The notes: generated by a model from the letters alone, not told the origin. 64,000 nt of DNA from Bacteroidia bacterium (GCA_026003255.1 BPGX01000004.1:62001-126000); one strand, 5' to 3'. Positions 48,201 through 57,999 are shown, counted from the stretch's first letter. Numbers and translations are program-made.

Positions 48201-49647
48201 TTACAGCCCCGGGTTTAAGTGTAAATGGGCCAGCTGTTTGTAAGAATCTCCTATCACCAGCAGTATTACCGGCAGAATATTCTGTCCATCCTGTTCCAGC
48301 ATAAGGGTCCCCAGAATAAACAAGAACTCTTCCTTCAGGATTAGTTGTATTTAATGGAGTAGCCCCCCCATAAGCAGTACCTCCAAAAGTAAACGGTGAA
48401 CCATCTTTCCATTTACCAATCATGTATCCGTAGTAATGTGCAGCAATTTCAGGATTTGTAGTTTGAGGAGGGAAAGAACCAATATTGTTATTATAATAAG
48501 TAAAATTCGTCATTCCTATTGTTTCACAGGGTTCATCAATTACACCATTAAAATTATTATCAATGCCATCGTTTGGGTCAGCCAATGGACCTCTAAAAAA
48601 GTCAGCTCCAATAGCAGGAGGATAATCTTCGTATCCGGGTGCACCAGAAACACTCTCATCTTTACTATCTGCATTATATATGTAACCTAATCCCCTTGCA
48701 ACATCACACCCTACATAATCATCATTATAATTCCCTAAATCAGCATCTGTCCAAACTGTAAAATAAGTATTCTTTAATTCAAAAGTTGAACGGTTAATAA
48801 CCTGGTAACTATAAAAGGTCATATTATTAATCTCATCCGATGTTTGAAAAGCAAAAGCTTGAGCACGAATCTCCAATCCAATAGGTAACCCTTGGGTTTC
48901 AGTGTGTGCATTTCCCATATCATTAAAAACCCACCATAAACAATAATCGCCAAAAAGTCGCGCTTTACAATTGCCACAATTATCCTTCTCAGCTTTGTTA
49001 TATATATCAAAAGCAGGATAATCTCCTTTAGAAGGATCATAGAACCCATCCCCATCTACATCCTCAAATGGTGCTAAATATTGATCTTGATTGTAAGTAG
49101 GGTCTCCATTACCAGGCCAGATTTGAGCATTATAGGGTATAGGATTCCCAGGGTTTAAAACATAACTTTCTACTTCTGCCCTACTAATTGAGAAGATTTT
49201 ATCGTATTTTTGACATACTTCATCTGTTACTGATGCATTTGTAATATCTAAAGGACCTGGCCAATAATCATAACCACTTTGACGATATGTCATTGCGGCT
49301 ACTCTTAATTGCCCACCTGCATCATAACCACCAATCCAAATAGAACCAGCAAAAAGAGAGGAAGGTGCTTTGCTTCTGTCTTTCTGAGCAGGTACAATAT
49401 AGTAAGCACTAGAACTTCCAAATAAATCCCACCACATGTCACCAGCTGTAAATATGATTGCTCTAACATTATTCACCCATAATTCTTTCGAACCATTTGC
49501 ACCAACACATTGCGCTGAAACTTTAAAGGTATTAGAATTTGAAGAAGCATTTCTGAAACCACTGGCTTTATTTATTTCTCTTCCTTGTACATAGAAGAAA
49601 AAAGTAGCTAATGAAAAACTGAGTAAAATTTTGGTATTTGTTCTCAT
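45274..49647 (-). CDS. Giant secreted protein with T9SS-type C-terminal domain
   Basis: The 1457-residue protein has a signal peptide (MRTNTKILLSFSLATFFFYVQG), then a large region rich in aromatic and Asp/Asn residues with Ca-binding-like loops (EDVDGDGFYDPSKGDYPAFD and DPNDGIDNNFNGVIDEP, similar to MopE/thrombospondin-3 motifs). Fibronectin-like segments in the middle (FQGYKVYQLRDE, YYFMAVAYAYNN) and a C-terminal domain follow: IRVVPNPYYGYSTYEGNRLE, IVKIYTLNGTLIRTLNRN, GMYIIHIESPKFGEKIIKWFG, which fits a type A-like T9SS sorting signal. No enzyme domain is evident. It lies 37 bases after the TonB-receptor-like gene and 19 before the PorV-like gene. Confidence 0.85.
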   Translation of the reverse strand: MRTNTKILLSFSLATFFFYVQGREINKASGFRNASSNSNTFKVSAQCVGANGSKELWVNNVRAIIFTAGDMWWDLFGSSSAYYIVPAQKDRSKAPSSLFAGSIWIGGYDAGGQLRVAAMTYRQSGYDYWPGPLDITNASVTDEVCQKYDKIFSISRAEVESYVLNPGNPIPYNAQIWPGNGDPTYNQDQYLAPFEDVDGDGFYDPSKGDYPAFDIYNKAEKDNCGNCKARLFGDYCLWWVFNDMGNAHTETQGLPIGLEIRAQAFAFQTSDEINNMTFYSYQVINRSTFELKNTYFTVWTDADLGNYNDDYVGCDVARGLGYIYNADSKDESVSGAPGYEDYPPAIGADFFRGPLADPNDGIDNNFNGVIDEPCETIGMTNFTYYNNNIGSFPPQTTNPEIAAHYYGYMIGKWKDGSPFTFGGTAYGGATPLNTTNPEGRVLVYSGDPYAGTGWTEYSAGNTAGDRRFLQTAGPFTLKPGAVNNITFGLPWAQTPIKNQQLYSIPLMKAADDKAQALFDNCFKILNGPDAPELTIQELDQELIIYLTNPPTSNNYAERYEETDVTILPVPGSTIAALANPDRKYRFQGYKVYQLRDETVTQTDLEDQSKARLIFQCDIKDGVTRLINYETDNESGQLVPKVKVDGADKGIVKSFRITTDAFAVSTSGGTANNRLVNHKKYYFMAVAYAYNNYLTYKPDTDPISSPDANYLGQKRPYLEGRKVKKASGIPHINSPEKDGTVMQSYYGYGPKITRIEGQGNGGNILDLTDESVNRILANNFDPNPTYVNGRGPVNVKVIDPLKVKNTTYTLKLMKWNGLGNPAVPLTPTDGDVLNMGAVNPDRATWVLIDNNSGNTYQLDTTIKMGKEYVIPEIGLSITMEQVLDPGTQLKGTTTYTVDRDVYKEGDFLEATMTFAEPHKSWLTGIGDGITSPNPSPFNWIRSGVGTSTEPAECGGPIYGYAGSTNWTDKDNIMANILGGTWAPYCITAFSGKFNINNGCEIYAGPGYDSRIRFNTIGDANPSKVEPGYLSSIDLVITPDKSKWTRCMVIEMQDDPNLAEGGALKFEIRKHPSVDKNGNPGDGVVTNDPNDADYIAAEGMSWFPGYAINVETGERLNIVFGEDSWNTNDNGNDLIWNPTANRTGSAYQYPFGGRHYIYIIGNNRYEVYKTNTSSVPAIAALDGTPIGAGRYDGCKQLYPQWKAAFTNVTGTNRNQVIRLFKTLLHDFMWVNIPVLTSSKYAFKNPSQIPTEVKIRIRVRKPYRYGYSTFYTNTTPGSSPYYADLVSWRFSPFASLLPQNVGSVINVSSNPQNNNFPMYQFSTSDIYTITNKDDIAKNALDIIRVVPNPYYGYSTYEGNRLETKVKITNLPSDCIVKIYTLNGTLIRTLNRNMENMEDQFTYTNDFKQAKWLPYIEWDLKNQNGILVSSGMYIIHIESPKFGEKIIKWFGIMRPYDLQNF

Positions 49648-49684
49648 ATTATTTAGTTTTAATTAAATATTTATGATTATTTTA

Positions 49685-52600
49685 TTAAAAATCAAGTTGA
49701 ATTCCTAATCTTATTTGTCTTGGTTGTGCATAGTTTGAAAATCGGTTAATAAAGATAGAATACTGATCTACAAAAGCAGTTGGGCTATTAGTTAATTGAA
49801 TAGTAGATTGCGCAAGAGGAGAAGAAAGGAAACCGTCGTCGTCTGGCAATCCAGTAAAGTTGTATACATTAAGTACATTTTTTTGATTAAGTACATTCAG
49901 AACTTGTAAATAAACATTTAAATTTGCTTTTCTTTTGTTTTCAGAATCTTTTGAACCAAAAGTCAATTCAAAGTTTTTATCTATTCTTAGGTTACCACGA
50001 ATAGTCCATGGTTTATAAGAACTATTTATACCTCCAACAATGCTTGCTCTTTGACTTCCATTTGCTGCCACAGGAAATGCCCATCTTGTATAAGGAGTTC
50101 CTGAACCAATAAAGAATTGGATATTAAATCCTAAATCTTTGAATATTTGAACAGTTTTCTCTTCAGATTTTTTCCAAACAGGTCCTTTGTAATCTGAACC
50201 TGATCCAAAGCGATAGTCATAAGTTAATACAATAGTGTGTCTTTGATCATAATCCAGAGGTTGAAGTATTCTCAAATTTGGCTGGCCAGACAATGCTAAA
50301 TTAGCGCCAGAATTAGCATTAGACCCCGTACCCTCAGCAAATTGTAAAGTATAATTAGCTTTAAAGCTTGAGCCACCTGTTCTCCTTAAGTCAAATTCTA
50401 ATGTAAGCCCTTTTACAGTTCCAAAATCCTGATTTACATAAGTCACATAATTTCTTGGAAAAGCTCCTACGATATTTTTAACAGTTAACATATCTCTTAA
50501 CTCTCTGTAAAACAATTCTATTTTCAAAACAGAATTTTTTCTTTCATTTAGTATTTGTGCAAATCCAAGAGAGTAATCAATTGTTTTTTCAGGTTTTAAG
50601 CTTGGGTTTGTCAAGAATGGCAATGAACTTTCGTTAGGCAAGAAGTAGTAGTCCATAGGACTAAATCTATTTCCGCCGTCAAAAGAGGTACTTCCTGGTC
50701 TTTTTGTAAGAATATCATAATGTGCGAAGAAATTCGCCATATCTGAAATTGGGAAAGAAAAAGCAATTCGTGGCATTATATTCACCTGGGCCTTATAATT
50801 TGTAAATGCTTCTGGAGAAAAAGGTTGGCCAGATTGATATTCTTGAGGATTTTTCAAGTAAGGTGTTAATTTCCCTGTTACACCTGCAAGTGCATTTGGG
50901 TCAGAAACTTCGTTACCCTGAGCATCGTACCAGATATCTCCATTTCTATAACCAATTACACTTCCTCCATTAATATCGGTTGTATATACCACATAATTAT
51001 CACCCATATTAGCGGGGTGATTGAATTCATTCTTTGTATCTGCTACAGTTTTTGCCGGATGAACTAAATAAGGATCTTTTAAAGTTTTTTGATTAGCATC
51101 ATAACGGTCAACTCTGATACCTACGTTAAATTTCAAATCTCTGTAATCAAATCTATCTTGAATATAACCTGCCATGTAAATTGGTCTAAAAGCACCTACG
51201 AGGAAAGTTTTTTTACCATACTCATCTGTTTTAGTCAAGAAATCTGATAAATTAGTAGATCCATTATATTTTTTTCCTGTATGGTCATATCCAAAATAAT
51301 CTACTAAAGCATTACCACTACTATTCCCTAAAAGGTCTTCAGCACTAAACATATCCATTGAGAATACAGAAGGATCTAATGCATCTATGTTAATTTGTTC
51401 CTTTGAGTTAGTTGGCTTACCAAGTGCTTGTAATAATTTTATAGAAAATTCAGTTTGTTGTGCGGAGTTGTATAAATTTTCATAATAATATGCAGGGTAT
51501 GTATAAGATAAATCAGGATTGTAAATTGGATTCGACTTATCTAATTGAGATATGTGCTGGTTTACAATTTGACGCATTCTTGTCCACAAGCCAGCGGGGC
51601 CAATACTCCATCCTCTTTGTTCTCTTTGGTCAAATTCAAATCCTGCTGTAATGGCATGCGTAGTATGGTTGATATTTAGGTCTGTGTTAATAGATGCTGC
51701 TACTCTAAATTGTCTATAATTGACTTTAGAATACCCATTATAAATAACTCCAGGGAATGTCCACATACCATACACCGTTCCACCACCGGCAAATGCTCCA
51801 CCGCTATTATCACCATTGCGCATTCCACCAAAAGCAGGTAAAAAGTCAATAGAAGGTAATGTAAAAGGAGAATTATTAATCACATATTGAGTAAACGCTA
51901 CTGCCTCTGGATTTTGATTACCAGGAGTAAAATCAAAACCTATTGGGCTTTGTCCCTGGTATTCATAAGCTTTAATGGTATCGTTTCCGACAATTAATTT
52001 TGGATTAAATACATAATTATTAATATTTTCTTTTCCAGAATATTTCTGATCAAATTTTCCAATGTAACCATAATCAAATAATTTATCTTTAAATTTTGCA
52101 TCCTGCGTTACGCTGTTAACACCCTCATAACTTGCAAGAATATTGAAGAAAGTATTAGTAAGCAATTGATTAGATTTTTCCTTTTCATCCTGAGAGCTAA
52201 TATGTTTTCCGAATTTTTGTGTCACTCTTAAAGAAACTCTCCACGTATTTGAAATGGTTTGAGAATTGGATTCAGGAGTAAATAATGAACGAGAGAACGA
52301 AAAATTTCTACCATTATTCAACTCATAAGCGCCGCCTACTGAGATATTTGTATTATCTGTTGGTTTGATGTCAATTTTACCATTAAGAGCTAAATAATAA
52401 GATGCCACATTAACGTGTGATTTTCTTGTTTCTAATTGATCCTTTGTAACATAATCATATCTTTTTACAAAACCAATACCACTGGGGGATGGTTGAAGTG
52501 GATTAGCAATTAAGTCATTTTTCACATCTTCTTTAAGAACATATACAGGCAAGAAAGAAGGCAATGGGTCTTTCACATAATTACCCTGACCTGCTAAGAA

Positions 52601-53455
52601 GTACCCCACAATTGTTTTTTTGTTTCCATTAGTATCTATTTTATTCCAGATAGGACCACCAATACTAAAACCTAATGAATTAAAACCATAAGGGTCTAAT
52701 CCCAACACTTTTCCTTTTTTATTTTCACCTAATCCAGAAGAATAGAATTCAATGCCGCCGAAAAATTTAGATTGAGGACCTCTTGTTGAAACAGAAATAA
52801 CTCCAGAAGTAACATCTCCATACATAGCAGGTACACCACCCGTAATCACATTAATTTGTTCCACCGCTTGTTGTGGAAGCGCTAAACCACCGATTACTTT
52901 AACACCATCCACAAAATAAGTATTTTGCGTATTTCTACCTCCTCTAACATTTAAAGACCTTCCTTCATCTGCCTGGAATATACCAGCATTACTTGCTGCT
53001 GCTGTATTAATATCTTTTGTAGCCATGTTTTGATATTCCTCTCTCGTAACTGTACCTCCTGATTTTGTATCAGGGTCTACAAGTGGCACCTGATATGTTT
53101 CAACTGTAACTTCGTCTAATTTTATACCTTCACCGGCATCCATAAGAATAGTTACATAAGCAGTTTTACCCTCACCTACTAAAATCCCTTTCATTTCTTT
53201 AGGTTGGTAACCAACATAAACAGCTTTCACATCATAAGTTCCAGGGGGAAGTGGCTTTAAGAAGCATTCACCATCCATATCGGTAGTAGTTCCTGCAACT
53301 TGAACACCTTTCATGTAGGCAACTACACTAGCGAATGGTAATGTTTCCCCTGTTTTTTTATCTTTCAAAGTTACTTTAATGGCTCCTGTATTATTTTGAG
53401 CACTGATTCCTAAAAAAGCCAAAACAAACAATGTTGAAATTAAACTTCTTATCAT
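49685..53455 (-). CDS. TonB-dependent receptor-like outer-membrane protein with CarboxypepD_reg domain
   Basis: The 1256-residue protein has a signal peptide (MIRSLISTLFVLAFLGISAQ), a CarboxypepD_reg-like domain (GAIKVTLKDKKTGETLPFASVVAYMKG, residues about 22-105 in parts), a plug (residues about 130-240) with SLNVRGGRNTQNTYFVDGVKVIGG and INVITGGVPAMYGDVTSGVISVSTRG segments, and a long barrel ending PRQIRLGIQLDF with the terminal Phe. It imports or binds large substrates or helps surface assembly. It heads the three-gene cassette with the giant T9SS protein and the PorV-like barrel. No SusD-like lipoprotein is adjacent, so it is not a standard Sus pair. Confidence 0.9.
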   Translation of the reverse strand: MIRSLISTLFVLAFLGISAQNNTGAIKVTLKDKKTGETLPFASVVAYMKGVQVAGTTTDMDGECFLKPLPPGTYDVKAVYVGYQPKEMKGILVGEGKTAYVTILMDAGEGIKLDEVTVETYQVPLVDPDTKSGGTVTREEYQNMATKDINTAAASNAGIFQADEGRSLNVRGGRNTQNTYFVDGVKVIGGLALPQQAVEQINVITGGVPAMYGDVTSGVISVSTRGPQSKFFGGIEFYSSGLGENKKGKVLGLDPYGFNSLGFSIGGPIWNKIDTNGNKKTIVGYFLAGQGNYVKDPLPSFLPVYVLKEDVKNDLIANPLQPSPSGIGFVKRYDYVTKDQLETRKSHVNVASYYLALNGKIDIKPTDNTNISVGGAYELNNGRNFSFSRSLFTPESNSQTISNTWRVSLRVTQKFGKHISSQDEKEKSNQLLTNTFFNILASYEGVNSVTQDAKFKDKLFDYGYIGKFDQKYSGKENINNYVFNPKLIVGNDTIKAYEYQGQSPIGFDFTPGNQNPEAVAFTQYVINNSPFTLPSIDFLPAFGGMRNGDNSGGAFAGGGTVYGMWTFPGVIYNGYSKVNYRQFRVAASINTDLNINHTTHAITAGFEFDQREQRGWSIGPAGLWTRMRQIVNQHISQLDKSNPIYNPDLSYTYPAYYYENLYNSAQQTEFSIKLLQALGKPTNSKEQINIDALDPSVFSMDMFSAEDLLGNSSGNALVDYFGYDHTGKKYNGSTNLSDFLTKTDEYGKKTFLVGAFRPIYMAGYIQDRFDYRDLKFNVGIRVDRYDANQKTLKDPYLVHPAKTVADTKNEFNHPANMGDNYVVYTTDINGGSVIGYRNGDIWYDAQGNEVSDPNALAGVTGKLTPYLKNPQEYQSGQPFSPEAFTNYKAQVNIMPRIAFSFPISDMANFFAHYDILTKRPGSTSFDGGNRFSPMDYYFLPNESSLPFLTNPSLKPEKTIDYSLGFAQILNERKNSVLKIELFYRELRDMLTVKNIVGAFPRNYVTYVNQDFGTVKGLTLEFDLRRTGGSSFKANYTLQFAEGTGSNANSGANLALSGQPNLRILQPLDYDQRHTIVLTYDYRFGSGSDYKGPVWKKSEEKTVQIFKDLGFNIQFFIGSGTPYTRWAFPVAANGSQRASIVGGINSSYKPWTIRGNLRIDKNFELTFGSKDSENKRKANLNVYLQVLNVLNQKNVLNVYNFTGLPDDDGFLSSPLAQSTIQLTNSPTAFVDQYSIFINRFSNYAQPRQIRLGIQLDF

Positions 53456-53586
53456 AGTATTAAAATTGTATTAAATTAAAAATACTTTTGGGCGTAAATT
53501 TATGTAAATTTTTATTAAAACTAAAAAAAAAAACATTTTTTCTTTTTGATAAAGTTTGTGTAAAAGATGTAATTGACAACTACAAA

Positions 53587-54618
53587 CTAATACTGCTCAA
53601 AAAAATGTTCTTCTACATCAAAAGTGGAATTAGAGCCAATTTTATGGAAATTATTTTTTAACCATTCATCGGCTACTCTTCTTCCTTCTTCTTTTAATTT
53701 TTTGAGAAACTGATAAGAAGTGTTTAACTTGCTACTATATCCCAGTTTACTTAACACATTATAACCAGATATGACGTGAATAAATATCTCTCGATTCAGC
53801 TTTCCATCTGATTTAATAATACCATTGCGAATTAATTCATTTCTGTAATGAATAAATTTCATTTCATTTATTAAACTGCTATTAAAAGAGATTTCATTGA
53901 CTCTATCTGCAATATCTTTTGCAGTAACGGGTAAATGGTGAATATTGATTGAATTAATTTTAATAAGCACTATATCTTGAGCGGTTGTATTATTTATCAT
54001 TGGTGAAAGCGGCGGATTGCCCATATATCCACCATCCCAATAATATTCTCCATCAATTTCAACTGCCTGAAATAAAAAGGGTAAACAGGATGATGCAAGC
54101 ACTGCGTCCACGGTAATTTCTTTATTCGTAAAAATTTTGGCACGATTGTTTTTTACATTGGTTGCACAGATAAATAATTTTTTTCGACTGTACTTATGTA
54201 ATTCTTCAAAATCTACCAGTTCATTGAGTATGCCTCTTAAAGGATTATAATTAAAAGGATTAAATGTATAAGGGGAAACATATTGAGTAAACGTATTAAA
54301 TAAAATATACCCAGGTGAATGATAAATATCACCATTGCTCAAAAATGCGTCAAATGGAGAAGGTTTCAGAAAGAAACTGCCGTTGAGTGCAATTTTTTCC
54401 CAAAGTTTATTAAGCAATTCTTTTGCTTTTTGCGGTCCACCAATATGCAATCCGTATGCACACACTACAGTATTAATTGCACCAGCACTCGTTCCAGACA
54501 TTGCTTCAACTTCTAATTCATCCACTTCCAGAAGTCGATCCAAAACTCCCCAGGTAAAAGCACCATGAGCACCTCCACCTTGTAATGCAAGTGTTATTTT
54601 TTTAACATTGGTTGCCAT
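53587..54618 (-). CDS. Patatin-like phospholipase
   Basis: The 343-residue cytoplasmic protein has the patatin signature set: oxyanion loop LQGGGAHGAFTWG (residues about 12-24), nucleophile elbow GTSAGA (Ser at about residue 43), and catalytic Asp in DGGYMGNPPLSPM (about residue 197). It likely hydrolyses acyl esters of phospholipids; the substrate is not known. There is no signal peptide. It lies 130 bases upstream of the TonB-receptor-like gene in the same direction and 104 bases after the phosphatase sensor gene; the 53456-53586 gap is AT-rich with no clear terminator. Confidence 0.9.
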   Translation of the reverse strand: MATNVKKITLALQGGGAHGAFTWGVLDRLLEVDELEVEAMSGTSAGAINTVVCAYGLHIGGPQKAKELLNKLWEKIALNGSFFLKPSPFDAFLSNGDIYHSPGYILFNTFTQYVSPYTFNPFNYNPLRGILNELVDFEELHKYSRKKLFICATNVKNNRAKIFTNKEITVDAVLASSCLPFLFQAVEIDGEYYWDGGYMGNPPLSPMINNTTAQDIVLIKINSINIHHLPVTAKDIADRVNEISFNSSLINEMKFIHYRNELIRNGIIKSDGKLNREIFIHVISGYNVLSKLGYSSKLNTSYQFLKKLKEEGRRVADEWLKNNFHKIGSNSTFDVEEHFFEQY

Positions 54619-54722
54619 ATATTTTAAATAATAGCCACAAATTAAAACATAATGTTTGACTGAAAATAAATAAATTTAGACAAAAAACACATTAGCTTAC
54701 ATAAAAAATAAAATTAAACCGC

Positions 54723-57700
54723 TTAAGAATAAACAACACCTATCACCAATACATCATCTATCTGATCATATTGACCTTTCCAATTTTCAAAATACGTTTC
54801 AAGAATGCTTTTTTGCTCCTCAATTGGTTTCAAGTGTATTTCACTCAGTATAGAAATAAATCTTTTCATCATCATTTTTCTACCTTTATCTCCGCCAAAT
54901 TGGTCTGCATAACCATCTGAAAAAATATAGAACACATCACCTTTTTGAAGTTTAAAGCTATGCAAGGTAAATTGTCTATTACTATCCATTTGTACGCCTC
55001 CTAATGGATATTTGTCGCCTTCTATTTTTTCAACCGTTCCATTAATTCTAACAATGACAATTGGTCTATATGCTCCAGCCCAATAGAGAGTACCATCCTG
55101 AAAAATCTGAACTATCGAAGCGTCCATTCCATCATTGGTTTGTATTTCACTTTGTCCTTGTTTTAGAGCCATTTGAACGCCTTTATTCATCTCATAAAGT
55201 ATTTTATCAGGACTGGTAATATTTTTTTCTATCACAATCTGGTTCAATAAGTTGTTACCTATCATACTCATAAGTGATCCCGGTACACCATGTCCCGTAC
55301 AATCAACTGCTGCAATAATGATGGATCTGTTTTGAGAAGAATCTTTTGGTGTAACTTCGTACACCCAGTAAAAGTCCCCACTAACAATATCTTTAGGTTT
55401 GTATAGAATAAATGCGTTGGGTAATACTTTTTGAATATATTTATCATCTGGCAAGATGGCTTGTTGAATTCGTTTAGCATATTCTATACTGCTTAAAATC
55501 TCGTGATTCTTATCGGCTAACTCTTTTGTTCTTTCCTGTACTTTTTGTTCCAGTTCTTTGTTTCTTTTTTTAATTTGATATGTTCTGTATTGATTAGTAC
55601 CAATTATTCCTCCTAAAATGATTACTGATGCTGTAATAACAAACCACGGAGTCTTCCAAAATGGTGGTATCACTTTGACATAGATATAATATGGTTCTGT
55701 ATTCCATTCACCATCCTGATTAGTCGCTAAAATCAAAAGCTTATATGTTCCACCCGGTAATCCAGTGTAAGATATATAACGAATATCGGTAGGTTCAGAA
55801 TACTCATCATCATAACCAGATAATTTATATTTGTACAACACTTTTTCAGAAGATAGCGGACTAATTGCTGTCACTTCCAATTGAATATTGTTCTGCCTCC
55901 AATCGACTATAAAAAAACGCTTAAGAAAAGTAGCTGTATCAAAAAAATATTCTTTCCCATTTTTTCTAAAAGATGTAACAAAAATAGGTATATTCTTAAA
56001 ACTCGAACGAAATTTTGTAGGATTAATAAAATCTAAACCACTGGTACCGCCATATACTAAGTAGCCATTCAACAACATACAATAAGCATTCTGATCAAAC
56101 TCATAGTTCACTAAACCATCCAATGTAGTGTAATTATATAACACGTTCATATTGGGCTTAAAAGCATTGGGCACAACTATTTTTGCTATACCTTTCACAG
56201 TGCTTACCCATAAATTCTCGTTTTTATCCTTCATTACAGAAAGTACAGTCGAAGCACTCAAACCATCGGACTCATTATAAAATTTTGATAGTTTATTTTT
56301 CTTATCATACATCGCGAGTCCATTGTCAGTAGCAAAATAAACATAATTTGAATCTTCATCAATGCAATACACACAATTATGTGGTAATGATTTATTGTTT
56401 GTATTAAAATGTTCAATCACATTCATATTACTATCCAGTTGAAATGCCCCGTTTTCAATAGTTCCAACCCAGTAATAGTTATTTTTTCGGGTAATAAAGT
56501 TAATCGTAAAGTTTTGAAAAAATTCTACCTTAATCCACTTCTTTGATTTCATATGGTATTTAAACATTCCTTCACCAACAGAACCACACCATAAAGTATC
56601 ATTTTTGTCCAAATAGAGTGAAAGATAATCCCTTGCTTCTGGATTTTTGTCATTCTTTATTGTTTGAATTTTTTTCTTTAAAATATCAAATAAAATTAAC
56701 CCATTACCATACGTTCCAATGAAAAATTGACCAGGATCTCTTGTTGCACAAATACTAATAATCATGATGTTTTTAAATAAATCCTGAAAATCGGCCTCAA
56801 TTTTTTGTGTTTTGTAATTATACAAATACAACTTACCCTCTCCGCCAACTAAAATTTTTCCAGGCAGATATTCATATATTGCAAATGTATTGGAAAACAA
56901 TGAATTTATACGAGGAGGAACTGAATAAAAAACTTTTTGCAATGAAAATGGTAAAATGTAAAAACCATTAAAATAAGTTACTATAAAAAGGTTATCATCA
57001 TAATTAAACATTCGTCTAATTTGTTCTTTTTCACTTCGATCTTTATATGTTAGTTGTTGAATAGTGCTAAATAATGGATTATATTCATAAATATAATTTT
57101 TGGTAGCAATGTAAATTTTATTTTTTATTATCACTAACGATTTAAAGTCATCATTTGTTTCTAACTTTAAAACTTTTGGGTTTATTGGTTCATCAATTTT
57201 CTCAAGCGTTTTAGCATCAACCCTTATTAAACCTAATTTCGAGTATAAAACGTACAAATTATTACCATAATGAACCACATCAACCGGGCGATACGAAACA
57301 TTCTCGATAATTTTTTCAGAAGTAATGATCTTACGAATCGTATCAATCCTTCGAATTCCATAATTAACATCTATCAATAAAAAATAATTTTTATCAATAA
57401 AAAATCTTGTATCACCAGACATTTCATAATCTTCATTTTCATCATTCATTATTTTATACCAAAATATATTATCTTGTTCAAAATGATATTCTATTAACCC
57501 TTTAGAACTTACCACAAAAATACTTTTTCCTCTCACTAAACACTCATAAATATAAACTCCTTCGGTTGCATCCATTAATCTTTTTGGTACGAATATTTTT
57601 TGTTTTATGATATCGTAAAACTTTATTCCATTCTCACACGTCAATATCAGATAATTTTTATATTGACTAATACAAAAAACATTATTACAATTTAAACTTA

Positions 57701-57980
57701 AGCTGTCGTATTTACTATTAAAAACTCTCTCAACTTTATATCCATCGAATTTACACAAACCCAATTGTGTACCAATCCAGTAAAAACCATAAGAATCCTT
57801 AAACACATAATTCACTGCATTAGTAGGCAAACCATTCTTAGCATTTATGTTGATTGTACTGAATTGTACCTGGCTTTTAATACCAAGAGAAAATACCCAA
57901 AAAGAAAAATGAAACCACCAAAGTTTCACTCTTGATATATTCCCTAAACTCCTTTCTAAATAATTACTTAAATATCGCAT
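54723..57980 (-). CDS. Two-component-type propeller sensor with SpoIIE/PP2C phosphatase output
   Basis: The 1085-residue membrane protein has an N-terminal hydrophobic segment (WWFHFSFWVFSLGIK), then a long periplasmic beta-propeller of Reg_prop repeats (KDSYGFYWIGTQLGLCKFDG, KNDTLWCGSVGEGMFKY, KNENLWVSTVKGIAKI), a Y_Y_Y domain (LYKYKLSGYDDEYSEPTDIRYISYTGLPGGTYKL in parts), one transmembrane helix (WFVITASVIILGGIIG, about residue 785), a coiled coil (RNKELEQKVQERTKELADK) and a C-terminal SpoIIE-type phosphatase (residues about 845-1085: GDFYWVYE, AVDCTGHGVPGSLMSMIG, NDGMDASIV, FYIFSDGYADQFGG). The Asp residues of the metal site are in place. It would dephosphorylate a target such as an anti-sigma antagonist; none is adjacent. 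Confidence 0.92.
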   Translation of the reverse strand: MRYLSNYLERSLGNISRVKLWWFHFSFWVFSLGIKSQVQFSTININAKNGLPTNAVNYVFKDSYGFYWIGTQLGLCKFDGYKVERVFNSKYDSLSLNCNNVFCISQYKNYLILTCENGIKFYDIIKQKIFVPKRLMDATEGVYIYECLVRGKSIFVVSSKGLIEYHFEQDNIFWYKIMNDENEDYEMSGDTRFFIDKNYFLLIDVNYGIRRIDTIRKIITSEKIIENVSYRPVDVVHYGNNLYVLYSKLGLIRVDAKTLEKIDEPINPKVLKLETNDDFKSLVIIKNKIYIATKNYIYEYNPLFSTIQQLTYKDRSEKEQIRRMFNYDDNLFIVTYFNGFYILPFSLQKVFYSVPPRINSLFSNTFAIYEYLPGKILVGGEGKLYLYNYKTQKIEADFQDLFKNIMIISICATRDPGQFFIGTYGNGLILFDILKKKIQTIKNDKNPEARDYLSLYLDKNDTLWCGSVGEGMFKYHMKSKKWIKVEFFQNFTINFITRKNNYYWVGTIENGAFQLDSNMNVIEHFNTNNKSLPHNCVYCIDEDSNYVYFATDNGLAMYDKKNKLSKFYNESDGLSASTVLSVMKDKNENLWVSTVKGIAKIVVPNAFKPNMNVLYNYTTLDGLVNYEFDQNAYCMLLNGYLVYGGTSGLDFINPTKFRSSFKNIPIFVTSFRKNGKEYFFDTATFLKRFFIVDWRQNNIQLEVTAISPLSSEKVLYKYKLSGYDDEYSEPTDIRYISYTGLPGGTYKLLILATNQDGEWNTEPYYIYVKVIPPFWKTPWFVITASVIILGGIIGTNQYRTYQIKKRNKELEQKVQERTKELADKNHEILSSIEYAKRIQQAILPDDKYIQKVLPNAFILYKPKDIVSGDFYWVYEVTPKDSSQNRSIIIAAVDCTGHGVPGSLMSMIGNNLLNQIVIEKNITSPDKILYEMNKGVQMALKQGQSEIQTNDGMDASIVQIFQDGTLYWAGAYRPIVIVRINGTVEKIEGDKYPLGGVQMDSNRQFTLHSFKLQKGDVFYIFSDGYADQFGGDKGRKMMMKRFISILSEIHLKPIEEQKSILETYFENWKGQYDQIDDVLVIGVVYS

Positions 57981-57999
57981 TCATTTCTGAATAGTAGCA

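Noticed and set aside
49685-53455. SusC of a glycan-utilisation locus
   Set aside because: No SusD-like gene or glycoside hydrolase lies next to it, and the neighbours are a giant T9SS protein and a PorV-like barrel.
53480-53490. TACTTTTG on the plus strand as a promoter
   Set aside because: No plus-strand gene follows; the motif occurs often by chance in this AT-rich DNA.
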